Source of the DNA: Dehalogenimonas sp. 4OHTPN
GTDB taxonomy: Bacteria; Chloroflexota; Dehalococcoidia; Dehalococcoidales; Dehalococcoidaceae
Reading direction: 5' to 3'
Assembly (NCBI RefSeq): GCF_040448695.1
Contig: NZ_CP159307.1
Location: 310,001 to 374,000 of the forward strand
DNA length: 64,000 nt
Shown here: positions 17,582 through 25,741 of the stretch, in pieces
Layout: every line of letters starts with the position of its first letter
How positions within the stretch are numbered: the first letter of the stretch is position 1
Program-made: the position numbers and the translations under genes
The notes under the pieces: generated by a model
Database searches by the model: none
Seen by the model: the letters and a program-made list of their open reading frames with translations, nothing else
What the model was told of the DNA's origin: nothing

Positions 17582-18398
17582 TGATTTTAATCGTGTCCCC
17601 GATCCTGGTCCCGGTCAGCGCCGCCGCGCTGCCGCCCCTGACGGCGATTTCCAGATAGCCGGAGGATCCGATAAGGGCGGCCAGCCCGCCGCCATCGGCA
17701 TAAGTTTTCACCAGGCCTTCGATGGCGTGCCGGCCGATTTCCACCCTGGGCGCTTTGGTTTGGGGCAGGTCGGAGGCTTTGATGTCGGTGATGATATTGC
17801 CGAAGCCGTCGAAATACACCGCGTGCCCCGTCACGTTTCCGTCAGGGCCTGTTTCCGGTCGCGGCAGATCCAGCATATGGATCAGGTTTATGGCCTGGCA
17901 GAAAGCCGGAGCCTGGAATCCCTGGGCCAGCATCGCCGCCGCCGGCGCCATGATATCCCGGCCGTTGAAAGTCGGCGACACCGGCTGTCTGAAGAAGCGG
18001 GGGTTTGTGATTTCAAAGGCGTGGGCATCGCCGGACAGGGCCAAGCGTTTCAAGCCTGATACCGTCTCTCCGGGACCACTGACGTAATCACGCGCCACAT
18101 AGGAGAAAATGCCGTTGTCCGGGCCGACGAAAGTACCTTCCGGCGTGCGCAGGATGATGATTTTACGGCTGGTGCCGACCCCGGGATCGACAACAGCCAG
18201 GTGAACGGTCGAACGCGGAAAGCAACGGTATACCGTGGACAGCAGGAAAGCCGCCTCGAAGACGTTTTGCGGCTGGATTTTGTGGCTGATATCCACGATC
18301 TGGGCCTCCGGCGCGATGCCCAGAATGACACCCTTCAGGGCGGCGGTGTAGCCGCCGGCTTCACCGAAGTCTGTAGTCAGGGTGATGATGGCTGCCAC
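17568..18398 (-). CDS. S-adenosyl-L-methionine hydrolase / hydroxide adenosyltransferase (DUF62)
   Basis: A 276-residue DUF62 protein, the family that splits SAM to adenosine and methionine with water; halogenating relatives (chlorinase, fluorinase) share the fold. The motifs TLTTDFG, VVDPGVGT and VGPDNGIFS are present. Most environmental members are hydrolases; I cannot show halogenase-specific features. It is followed in its direction by a stem-loop. Confidence 0.88.
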   Translation of the reverse strand: MAAIITLTTDFGEAGGYTAALKGVILGIAPEAQIVDISHKIQPQNVFEAAFLLSTVYRCFPRSTVHLAVVDPGVGTSRKIIILRTPEGTFVGPDNGIFSYVARDYVSGPGETVSGLKRLALSGDAHAFEITNPRFFRQPVSPTFNGRDIMAPAAAMLAQGFQAPAFCQAINLIHMLDLPRPETGPDGNVTGHAVYFDGFGNIITDIKASDLPQTKAPRVEIGRHAIEGLVKTYADGGGLAALIGSSGYLEIAVRGGSAAALTGTRIGDTIKIRAGD

Positions 18399-18442
18399 CG
18401 CGCCCTCCAGGAATCAAAGGTACGGGTTGCCGCGCCCCGGCG

Positions 18443-18661
18443 TCAGATGATCAAGAGGACCCAGATTGAGATGAGCACCAGCAGGGCGACCAGGACAATG
18501 GTCATCTGGAAGAGAGTTTTTTCAACGCCGCGCTTGGTGCGGAAGACGGTGTCAGCCTGGCCGAAGATGCCCCCCAGCCCGCCGCCTTTGACCTGCAGCA
18601 GGGTTGACAGGCCGAGGGTTACCGCCACGACTATTTGCGCAATCAACAAAAAGGTCAGCAT
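18443..18661 (-). CDS. secG: Preprotein translocase subunit SecG
   Basis: A 72-residue protein with two membrane helices separated by a Gly-rich loop (VKGGGLGGIFGQADT), the normal SecG layout. It starts 3 bp after the gatB stop, so the two are co-transcribed. Confidence 0.92.
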   Translation of the reverse strand: MLTFLLIAQIVVAVTLGLSTLLQVKGGGLGGIFGQADTVFRTKRGVEKTLFQMTIVLVALLVLISIWVLLII

Positions 18662-18664
18662 TTC

Positions 18665-20140
18665 TTATCCTTCTTTGAGTTTCGTAAGAATTATATCAGA
18701 AGCGGCGGCCGGATTGGCGCGCCCCTTGGACAGCTTCATCAACTGGCCGACCAGGAATTTCAGCGACTGCTCCTTGCCGGCTTTGTAGTCGGCGACGGCG
18801 TTCGGGTTATCGGCGATGATTTTTGCCGCCATTTCAGCGATGGCGCCGTCGTCGGAAATCTGGGCCAGGCCTTTCTCGGCGATGATCGCCTCGGCGCCTT
18901 TGCCCGTTTGCCACATCTCGTCGAGGACGGTCTTGGCGGTGGCGGTGTTAACCGTACCCTTGCCCGTCGCGGTGATCAGCCCGGCCAGCGCGGCGGCCGG
19001 CACCTTATCGGCAAAAGCGGCGATGTCGATACCGGCGGCGTTGATGATGCGGGAAACCTCGCCGGCAACCCAGTTGGCGGCGTCTTTGGGCGTCAGCTTC
19101 ATATCGGCGGACAGTACTGCCTCAAAGTAGTCGGCCGTGTCTCGGGCGGCGGTCAGCAGCGAGGCATCGTATTCGGAAAGCTGGTAGTCGGTCATGAACC
19201 GGGCCTGCCGCGCCTCGGGCAGCTCCGGCAGGCTGGCGCGGATCCTGGCGATCCATTCATCGTCAAACTTCAGCGGCGGCAAATCCGGCTCCGGGAAGTA
19301 GCGGTAGTCGTGGGCGAACTCTTTGCTCCGCTGCGAGACGGTTTCGCCTTTATCGTCAACCCAGCCCCGGGTCTCCTGCCGGACGCGGACGCCCGCGTCA
19401 TAGTCCCTGGCCTGCCGCTTTTCCTCGTATTCTAATGCCCGGAACACGGCGCGGAAGGAGTTCATGTTCTTGACTTCCACCTTGGGGTTGAACTTTGTCT
19501 CGCCGCGCGGCCGCAGCGAGATGTTGGCATCGCAGCGGAAAGAACCCTCTTCCATGTTGGCCACTGACACGCCGAGGTATCGTAAAATCGAACGTAATTT
19601 TTGAAGGTACTGCCGCGCCTCCTCCGGGGTGCGCATGTCAGGCTCCGAGACGATCTCCATCAGCGGCACGCCGGAGCGGTTGACATCAACCAGGGAATAG
19701 CCCGGCCCGCCGATCTCGTCGCGGTGGAGCAGCTTGGCCACGTCCTCCTCGAGGTGGACGCGGGTGATGCCGATGCGCCGGGTCTGCCCGTCGGCGGTAA
19801 TGTCTATCCAACCCTGGCGGCCGATGGGCTCGTCGTACTGGGAAATCTGATAGCCCTTCATCAGGTCCGGGTAGGGATAGTTCTTGCGGTCGAACTTTGA
19901 ATGCGGCGCGATGGTGCAGTTCAAAGCCAGCGCCGTCAACATGGTGAACTCCACGGCCTTCTTGTTGATCACCGGCAGGACGCCGGGAGCGCCGAGACAC
20001 ACCGGGCAGACGCGGCTGTTCGGCAGGGCGTCGGCGTAGTCGGAAGCGCAGCGGCAGTACATCTTGCTGGCAGTGGCCAGCTGCGCGTGGACCTCCAGCC
20101 CGATGACCGTCTCGTATTTATTGGATATGGCGTTCGTCAT
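18665..20140 (-). CDS. gatB: Aspartyl/glutamyl-tRNA amidotransferase subunit B
   Basis: A 491-residue subunit of GatCAB, which converts misacylated Glu-tRNA(Gln) and Asp-tRNA(Asn) to the amides. The N-terminal VIGLEVHAQL, the zinc-type cysteines (CRCASDY, CPVCLGAPG) and KNYPYPDLMKGYQISQYD are diagnostic. Its tail domain (YqeY-like) is present. gatC and gatA are encoded together about 31 kb away. Confidence 0.97.
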   Translation of the reverse strand: MTNAISNKYETVIGLEVHAQLATASKMYCRCASDYADALPNSRVCPVCLGAPGVLPVINKKAVEFTMLTALALNCTIAPHSKFDRKNYPYPDLMKGYQISQYDEPIGRQGWIDITADGQTRRIGITRVHLEEDVAKLLHRDEIGGPGYSLVDVNRSGVPLMEIVSEPDMRTPEEARQYLQKLRSILRYLGVSVANMEEGSFRCDANISLRPRGETKFNPKVEVKNMNSFRAVFRALEYEEKRQARDYDAGVRVRQETRGWVDDKGETVSQRSKEFAHDYRYFPEPDLPPLKFDDEWIARIRASLPELPEARQARFMTDYQLSEYDASLLTAARDTADYFEAVLSADMKLTPKDAANWVAGEVSRIINAAGIDIAAFADKVPAAALAGLITATGKGTVNTATAKTVLDEMWQTGKGAEAIIAEKGLAQISDDGAIAEMAAKIIADNPNAVADYKAGKEQSLKFLVGQLMKLSKGRANPAAASDIILTKLKEG

Positions 20141-20235
20141 GAAATTAACCTTGTAAGTATAGCAGGGGCAGATGGGGCGGGCAACGGCATTGCTCTTTCC
20201 ATCCCGGAGGATAATAATGTCCTTGAGGAGTGATC

Positions 20236-20481
20236 ATGGAACCGGGTATCGTCGCCGGAATCATCGGCCTGGTGATAATCCTCGTCGCGGGCGCCGTTTT
20301 CTTCAAAGTGGGCCGCGGTTTGTCATCGAGACGCCGGGACGGTCAGACCGGCTCGGACCCAGGATTCCCGTTTTTCATCCATTTCGGCGCTGATGGCCGG
20401 GGCGAACCCGACGGCGAGACCGGGCCGGATAACTCGGACGGCTGCGGCGGCGACGGCGGTGACGGTGGCAGCGGCGACTGA
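20236..20481 (+). CDS. Small single-helix membrane protein with Gly/Asp-rich tail
   Basis: An 81-residue protein. One membrane helix near the N-terminus (GIVAGIIGLVIILVAGAVFF) is followed by a basic stop (SSRRRDG) and a low-complexity acidic tail ending CGGDGGDGGSGD. ATG 20236 has a GAGGAG site 5 nt upstream. It resembles small membrane proteins with CGGCGG-type tails of unknown function. It lies at the head of the protease/zinc-ribbon cluster. Confidence 0.6.
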   Translation: MEPGIVAGIIGLVIILVAGAVFFKVGRGLSSRRRDGQTGSDPGFPFFIHFGADGRGEPDGETGPDNSDGCGGDGGDGGSGD

Positions 20482-20596
20482 TCCGGCGCCGGGAAACCCC
20501 TCGGCGTACATAATTCCTTCATCATTTTGAGGCATAATAAAAAGGTGCTACCGTAATAAGGTCGGGTTAGCCCCATGGCCTTGAAAGGATGCTCGC

Positions 20597-21550
20597 ATGG
20601 AAACGGTGCCCTCCGCCCCTCAGGATAGTTACTACCGGCCGGGGCCTTCCGGCATTGCGGCGCCGCCGAAAAAATCAGGCGGCGGCTGGCTTGTCTCGCT
20701 ACTGCTGGTCATTGTTCTTATCGGCACCGGTGTCAACGGCGCCCTCTGGCTGCAGGAAAAAGACAGCTTGGACCAGGCCGGCGCCGACGTCTCGGCGCTG
20801 AACACCCAGAACTCCGCCCTGCAGACATCTCTCAGTCAGGCGCAGGCCGGGGCTTCGTCGCTTCAGGCTGACCTGGCGGCATTGCAGCAGACAGTCGCCG
20901 GACTCGGCACAACGACGCCGCCTCCGGCTTCATCGACCGACTTCACCGTCGCGGCCAGGAAAATCGAGCCCTACACCGTTTATGTCGAAGCCTCCGGGCG
21001 CAGCGGCGCCGGCACCGGCTCCGGCACCATCATCAGGGCTAATGGCTTCGTACTGACCAACCAGCACGTCATCAGCGGCGCCACCTCTATCTGGGTCACT
21101 TTGAAAACCGGTGAATCCTTCAGCGCCACCCTGATCAACTCGAACGCCGACCTGGATGCCGCGGTACTCAAGCTGAATACCACCCGTACCGACTTTCCCT
21201 TCGCCGCCCTCGGCTCATCGGCCGGGGTGGTCATCGGCCAGCAGGTGCTGGCCTGCGGCTTCCCGCTGGGGTCTGACCTGTTCGGCAACGCCCAGTTCGG
21301 TCCGGCTTCCTTCACCGCCGGCATCGTCTCAGCCATCCGCAACCTGCCTTCTGCGAATACCGAAAACCCTAACGTCAGGCTCGACTACATTCAAATGGAC
21401 GCCGATATCAACCCGGGCAACTCCGGCGGGGGCCTGTTCAATCTGAACGGGGAACTCATCGGCATTCCGGCTTACGGATTCGCCACCGGCATTAACGCCT
21501 CCATTCCCATAGACGCGGTCAAAGCGCTGATCCAGAGCGCCGCGGGTTAA
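20597..21550 (+). CDS. Membrane-anchored trypsin-like serine protease (HtrA family, active triad)
   Basis: A 317-residue S1C-type protease without a PDZ domain. A Pro-rich cytoplasmic start precedes one membrane helix (about 32-53), then a Gln/Ala-rich coiled coil, then the protease domain outside the membrane. The triad is His157 (LTNQHVIS), Asp187 (LDAAVLKL) and Ser276 (PGNSGGGLF), all intact. HtrA relatives degrade damaged envelope proteins. A diverged, inactive copy follows 13 bp downstream. Confidence 0.88.
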   Translation: METVPSAPQDSYYRPGPSGIAAPPKKSGGGWLVSLLLVIVLIGTGVNGALWLQEKDSLDQAGADVSALNTQNSALQTSLSQAQAGASSLQADLAALQQTVAGLGTTTPPPASSTDFTVAARKIEPYTVYVEASGRSGAGTGSGTIIRANGFVLTNQHVISGATSIWVTLKTGESFSATLINSNADLDAAVLKLNTTRTDFPFAALGSSAGVVIGQQVLACGFPLGSDLFGNAQFGPASFTAGIVSAIRNLPSANTENPNVRLDYIQMDADINPGNSGGGLFNLNGELIGIPAYGFATGINASIPIDAVKALIQSAAG

Positions 21551-21563
21551 CGGGCACTATGAT

Positions 21564-22385
21564 ATGAAAAACGCCGTCACCGCCGCCATCATCGCCGTCG
21601 TTATCCTGGCTAACGGGGGCATCGCCCTGTTGCGGGCCGATGCCGGCAGCCAGCTTCAGGCCGACCAGTCGCAAATCGCTTCGCTGGTGACCGCCAACGA
21701 TGCGGCCAAGACCCAGATTGACGCCCTGATTGCGGCGCAGGCTCAAACCGCGGCGTCGCTGGTAACGCTGCGGACCGCTGTCGCCCAATTGGCGCAGGGT
21801 GCCGGCGCGGCTCAGGCTGAATTCAATACCGTGATGCAGGCCATCAAGCCTTCGGTGGTCAAACTCAACGCCACCGGTCCCGGCCTCAGGGGCTACGGCT
21901 CCGGGGTGATCGTCAGATCCAGCGGCTACGTCCTGACCGTCCTGCACGCCGTAAGCGGCGCCGGTTCGATCACCGTTACCCTGAGCACCGGGGAGCAGTT
22001 CCAGGCCACGATCACAGCTTCAGACGCCGCCTCCAACCTGGCTTTGCTTAAAATGACGACGACCCGTACCGATTTCCCGGCGGCGCCTGTTGGTTCGATC
22101 AATAATCTATCACTGGCCCAGACGGTAATCGCCGCCGGCTTCCCGCTGAGCCCGGAACTGGACGGTCCCGCCACCTTCACCGTCGGCATCGTTTCGGCGC
22201 TGCGCACCGCCGCCGACTATTATTTTGTTCAGAGCGACGCTGATATCGCCCCCGGCAGCGGCGGCGGCGGCCTGTTCACCCTGGACGGCCGACTGGTGGC
22301 CGTCGCCTCGCTGGCGCAGGCGGACGGCATTTACCTCTACATCCCCGTTAACGCCGCGGCTTCGCTCCTGGCCGGCATCGGCTGA
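21564..22385 (+). CDS. Trypsin-like protease homologue lacking catalytic residues
   Basis: A 273-residue paralogue of the preceding protease with a shorter N-terminus holding one membrane helix (residues 3-23). His128 is kept (LTVLHAVS), but the aspartate position is Asn158 (SNLALLKM) and the serine position is Gly233 (PGSGGGGLF in place of PGNSGGGLF). The shared strings TTTRTDFP and SDADI, and the tandem position, show duplication. It is probably a non-proteolytic binding or regulatory partner. Confidence 0.82.
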   Translation: MKNAVTAAIIAVVILANGGIALLRADAGSQLQADQSQIASLVTANDAAKTQIDALIAAQAQTAASLVTLRTAVAQLAQGAGAAQAEFNTVMQAIKPSVVKLNATGPGLRGYGSGVIVRSSGYVLTVLHAVSGAGSITVTLSTGEQFQATITASDAASNLALLKMTTTRTDFPAAPVGSINNLSLAQTVIAAGFPLSPELDGPATFTVGIVSALRTAADYYFVQSDADIAPGSGGGGLFTLDGRLVAVASLAQADGIYLYIPVNAAASLLAGIG

Positions 22386-22413
22386 AGTCTGCTGGTCGTC
22401 CCGAAATAGAGTA

Positions 22414-22442
22414 TTGACAACCGCTCATTGCGGGCATAAAGT
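22414..22442 (+). promoter_or_regulatory. Sigma70-type promoter of the zinc-ribbon operon
   Basis: TTGACA (22414-22419), a 17-nt spacer and TAAAGT (22437-22442). The -35 is perfect. The leader to the TTG start at 22472 would be about 23 nt and contains an AGGAG site. Confidence 0.75.
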
Positions 22443-22471
22443 AGAGCCAACCCGATATCAGGAGCGCCGAA

Positions 22472-23965
22472 TTGAAGCGCCTGGCTCCAATATTGCTGGT
22501 TGCTGTATTTGTCCTCGCCCTTTTTTCCATTCTTCCCGTGTCGCTTTCCGCCGCTGACTACGAACTCCACGATGTCATGAACGGGGCCGTCCCCGGACTG
22601 AGCGTGATCGTCAACGGTTCCGGTCAGGGCTACTACGGCCAGTCGATTCGCGCCACCTTCTCCAATAACACCGGCACCCCGCTTACTGTGAAGGTCCCCA
22701 TCGGCCTGGCGCTGCTGCCGCAGAATACCGGCGTTCAGACGATGTATACCGCCGGCGCCGAGACAATTTCCGTTCCCCCCGGCAGCAGCCAGGGACTGAT
22801 CGTTGCCTTTTGCGGGGAACAGCATGACACCGGCCCTAGAAGTTCCGATGTCTTCACCGCCGGCGGTTTCGCCACCGGCAGCCTGCTGCAGACGCTGAGG
22901 AACATCAACCGCTCCGGAGACTTCAGCTTCAATGCCCAGGCCGCGGTCTGGCACCATACCGACGGCAATGACATCACCGGCAATGAAATCGCCCAGGATC
23001 TCGCCGCGGGCTTCGGCGCGGCCGGCGCGGCGGCCGCCGCCGGGCTAGCCGGTTCGGCGCTGGCCGGCGGGACGGCGCTCCTTCTGAACCGGATCGAACG
23101 GGGCGGCGGTTCCGCCGAAACAGAAACAGCGCCGTGGCCGGAAGAAACCGAAGAACCGCTGGTTGCTCCGCTCGAGGGTATTGAAAACCGGATTGTGCCG
23201 GACTACATTCCGGAAACGCTGCCGCCGGAACTCCGACCGCCGATTGAAATCGCTGAAATACCTCCGCCCGAGGACCCGGCTGACGGCGTGATGGTAGCCG
23301 GAGGCAACCTCGAAGATATAATCGATGATATTAAGCGGGCCTGGGATAAGTACCGGGAACTTCGTGATGCCAACAGGGCGGAGCCTCCGGCGACGCGGCC
23401 TGAGATTTTTGAATCGCTAACGAACAAAGACCCGTGGGATAAGCGGGTCCGTGACTGGTGGGAAAACGTCAAACGCCACGCTCCCTGGGGCGAGGGCGAT
23501 CCTCCGGAACAGGTCAGACGCCAGACGGAGCTGGAGCAGGAGGGGGGCCGCCGGATACAGCGAGGGGTGTTCGGCAGTGGCGCGGAGCTGACCCGGGCTC
23601 TCGGCCAGCCGCCGGAACAGTTGATCCAGCAGGTGGAACAGGAAATCGTGGCGGATAAAGGCAAGAAAACCATCAAGTTCGTCCGCCAGATGAACCAACT
23701 GGTTACCCCTGCGGTCGAAAATGTTAAAAGATTGCCGGGGGGTGATGTAGCTCGGGACTTGTCCGGGGCACCACTGGCATATTTCGATTATAAGACTCCG
23801 GATGCCGGTGACGCTGTAGAGACGTTGGCCGGTGTCAAAAAAGACGACGCAGCTCACCAGGCTTACGCTGAATTCTTCCAGAAACATGACGGGCCGCCGG
23901 ACAGGAGTAATCCGGCTCAGGTACAAGAGTTTATGGATATGTACAACCGGATCAAGAGCAGGTGA
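22472..23965 (+). CDS. Unknown secreted or membrane-anchored protein, 497 residues
   Basis: A TTG start after an AGGAG site gives a clear signal peptide (LLVAVFVLALFSILPVSLSA). Residues about 28-165 form a beta-rich extracellular-looking domain. A Gly/Ala-rich helix (about 178-205) may cross the membrane, followed by a Pro/Glu-rich linker and a charged helical C-terminal domain. I do not recognise any family. The next gene starts 3 bp later, so it leads a four-gene operon with zinc-ribbon proteins. The C-terminal domain has several Trp-rich stretches (DPWDKRVRDWWENVKRHAPW), perhaps for binding a partner. Confidence 0.7.
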   Translation: MKRLAPILLVAVFVLALFSILPVSLSAADYELHDVMNGAVPGLSVIVNGSGQGYYGQSIRATFSNNTGTPLTVKVPIGLALLPQNTGVQTMYTAGAETISVPPGSSQGLIVAFCGEQHDTGPRSSDVFTAGGFATGSLLQTLRNINRSGDFSFNAQAAVWHHTDGNDITGNEIAQDLAAGFGAAGAAAAAGLAGSALAGGTALLLNRIERGGGSAETETAPWPEETEEPLVAPLEGIENRIVPDYIPETLPPELRPPIEIAEIPPPEDPADGVMVAGGNLEDIIDDIKRAWDKYRELRDANRAEPPATRPEIFESLTNKDPWDKRVRDWWENVKRHAPWGEGDPPEQVRRQTELEQEGGRRIQRGVFGSGAELTRALGQPPEQLIQQVEQEIVADKGKKTIKFVRQMNQLVTPAVENVKRLPGGDVARDLSGAPLAYFDYKTPDAGDAVETLAGVKKDDAAHQAYAEFFQKHDGPPDRSNPAQVQEFMDMYNRIKSR

Positions 23966-23968
23966 GTT

Positions 23969-24460
23969 ATGGCGCAGACGGATTCCAGAATCCCTGAACC
24001 GCCGTCACTCCATCCGCTGGAGGCGTTCGAACTATTCTATTTTTTCTGCGCCGCCCATCGTGAGGGCCGGATAACCTTCCGCCAGTTTACTGAAGGCATG
24101 AAAGCCTTCCGCTTTTACGATGAACGCCAGCAGGTCTGGACCATCGGCGCCGGCACCGGCCGCTGGTACCGGCTGGACGGCGGCCGGTGGCTTGCAGGCG
24201 AGCCGAACAGCAGGCTGACAGCTACCGCATTAAAAGGCTGGTACGATTATTTCCAGCGCATCGGACAGCCGAAAGGCTGCGCCCGCTGCGGTGTCAAGGT
24301 ACCCGCCGGTTCCAAATTCTGCTTGAACTGCGGCGCTCCGGTCACCGCCGCTCCGGCCTCGAAAGAAACCGGCCAAAAACCCGTCTACTGCCGCCAATGC
24401 GGCCAGCCTGTTGCCGCCGGGGCTAAATTCTGTAACGCTTGCGGGACCAGGAGGCAATAG
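23969..24460 (+). CDS. Zinc-ribbon protein with unknown N-terminal domain
   Basis: A 163-residue soluble protein. The N-terminal 90 residues form a compact domain (LEAFELFYFFCAAHREGRIT, then TGRWYRLDGGRW) resembling small ligand-binding modules. Two zinc ribbons follow: CARCG...CLNCG and CRQCG...CNACG. No enzyme motif is visible. It is translationally coupled to the secreted protein upstream (3 bp) and to the membrane protein downstream (1 bp). Confidence 0.75.
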   Translation: MAQTDSRIPEPPSLHPLEAFELFYFFCAAHREGRITFRQFTEGMKAFRFYDERQQVWTIGAGTGRWYRLDGGRWLAGEPNSRLTATALKGWYDYFQRIGQPKGCARCGVKVPAGSKFCLNCGAPVTAAPASKETGQKPVYCRQCGQPVAAGAKFCNACGTRRQ

Positions 24461-24461
24461 C

Positions 24462-25124
24462 GTGCTCGATACCGTTCTGATGATCGCGGGCTACGCCTCG
24501 GTGCCGCTGGTGCTGCTGTCGGTTTTTGCCATGGTGCGCACCATCGGCAAGCCGCGGCCGCTGGTGGCATCAGGGCTGGCTCTCCAGATTGCTTTTTCCG
24601 CCGCGTTCCTGGTGCTTTACAGGTTGCTGCTCGATATCGGTGAACCGACCACTCTTTCGCTGGCTTTGCTCGCTGCCGGCCTGGCCGGCGGCGCCTTCCA
24701 GGGCTTTACCACCAAACTGGATGTCTCAGGTGACAAGGTCACCGCCAAACGGTCCGTTCTCTACTTGCTCATCTGGGGTCTTTCCTTCAGTGCCACCCAG
24801 CTTCTGGCCATGCTCGGTCAGACCACTATCGCCGCCTACGGCCTGTCGTCGGTTTACCTGGCCACCGGCATCGCCGTCGGCATGAACGGCACCCTGCTGG
24901 CGCGGCGTATGATGGTCTCAGCGACAGGTCAACAAATTGGGACGAAAGCCTTTTCGGCCTGCCCGGCTTGCGGCTCGGCCAACGCGCCCGGGCGGAAATT
25001 CTGCGCCGGTTGCGGCCGGCCGCTGGCGGCGGTGAAAGTTCCGGTAAATTCCTGTCCCGCCTGCGGCGGCCAGGCGGCGCCTGGTCAGCGCTTCTGCAAC
25101 CGATGCGGGCAATCCATCACCTGA
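24462..25124 (+). CDS. Membrane protein with two C-terminal zinc ribbons
   Basis: A 220-residue protein with about five membrane helices, then a tail with two zinc ribbons (CPACGSANAPGRKFCAGCG and CPACGGQAAPGQRFCNRCG). GTG 24462 is chosen because AGGAGG sits 7 nt upstream and the longer frame overlaps the previous gene. The membrane part is not assigned to a family. Confidence 0.72.
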   Translation: MLDTVLMIAGYASVPLVLLSVFAMVRTIGKPRPLVASGLALQIAFSAAFLVLYRLLLDIGEPTTLSLALLAAGLAGGAFQGFTTKLDVSGDKVTAKRSVLYLLIWGLSFSATQLLAMLGQTTIAAYGLSSVYLATGIAVGMNGTLLARRMMVSATGQQIGTKAFSACPACGSANAPGRKFCAGCGRPLAAVKVPVNSCPACGGQAAPGQRFCNRCGQSIT

Positions 25125-25151
25125 AACATCAGTTATCAAGGAGCCTTGAAT

Positions 25152-25619
25152 ATGCGGTGTCCAAAATGCGGCGGCGCCAATGAGTCCGGGTCCCGCTTTT
25201 GCGGTGTTTGCGGCGCTGCTATGGCATCAGCCCGCCCGGCAGCGCCTCCGCCGGCGCCTGCTCCAAGCCAGGTCTATTGCCAGCGCTGCGGTGCGCCCAA
25301 TCCGGCCGGCAGCAAATTCTGCGAAGGCTGCGGTTCTGCCATGGGGACGGCTGCGGCGGCCCAGCCCGCCGCCCCGGCGGGCGCGGCGCCGGCTAAAGCT
25401 GCGGCAGGCAAACCTCCGGGTGCCCTATGGGTGCTGCCGGTCCTCTTCGGCTGGCTGGGCGGTATCATCGCCTGGGCGGCGGCTACCGGGACCAATCCTT
25501 CGACGGCGCGCAAAATGCTGGCGCTGGGTTTTTTGGTTACCCTGATATGGGTCGGCGTGGTAATCGCCCTGGATATGGCCGAGTCCGGCTTTTCGTTCTC
25601 CGATTTCAGTTTCGAGTAA
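25152..25619 (+). CDS. Zinc-ribbon protein with C-terminal membrane helices
   Basis: A 155-residue protein starting directly with a zinc ribbon (CPKCGGANESGSRFCGVCG), then a Pro/Ala linker, a second ribbon (CQRCGAPNPAGSKFCEGCG), another Ala-rich linker and two helices near the C-terminus. ATG 25152 has AGGAG at the right distance, unlike TTG 25146. Domain order is the mirror image of the preceding gene (ribbon first, membrane last). Function is unknown; membrane-tethered adaptor is the simplest reading. Confidence 0.72.
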   Translation: MRCPKCGGANESGSRFCGVCGAAMASARPAAPPPAPAPSQVYCQRCGAPNPAGSKFCEGCGSAMGTAAAAQPAAPAGAAPAKAAAGKPPGALWVLPVLFGWLGGIIAWAAATGTNPSTARKMLALGFLVTLIWVGVVIALDMAESGFSFSDFSFE

Positions 25620-25697
25620 CACTACCGGACTTTGTCCCAATGGGCTGGCGCCCTCGTTTTTGGGCCCAGACTTTTTCAAACTCCGCCCGCGGGCATT

Positions 25698-25730
25698 GGT
25701 GGGATAATCCCACTGTGGGACAATCCCACC
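25698..25730. repeat. 33-bp double palindrome
   Basis: Two copies of GTGGGA(T/C)AATCCCAC stand back to back (25699-25713 and 25715-25729), and the whole also reads as one imperfect palindrome. Each copy forms a 6-bp stem. It sits between two convergent genes and may end transcription or bind a protein. Confidence 0.7.
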
Positions 25731-25741
25731 TGGGTTATCAG

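Noticed and set aside
17568-18398. SAM-dependent halogenase (chlorinase/fluorinase), tempting in an organohalide-linked lineage
   Set aside because: Motifs shown are shared by the whole DUF62 family, most of which are SAM hydrolases; nothing halogenase-specific could be shown.
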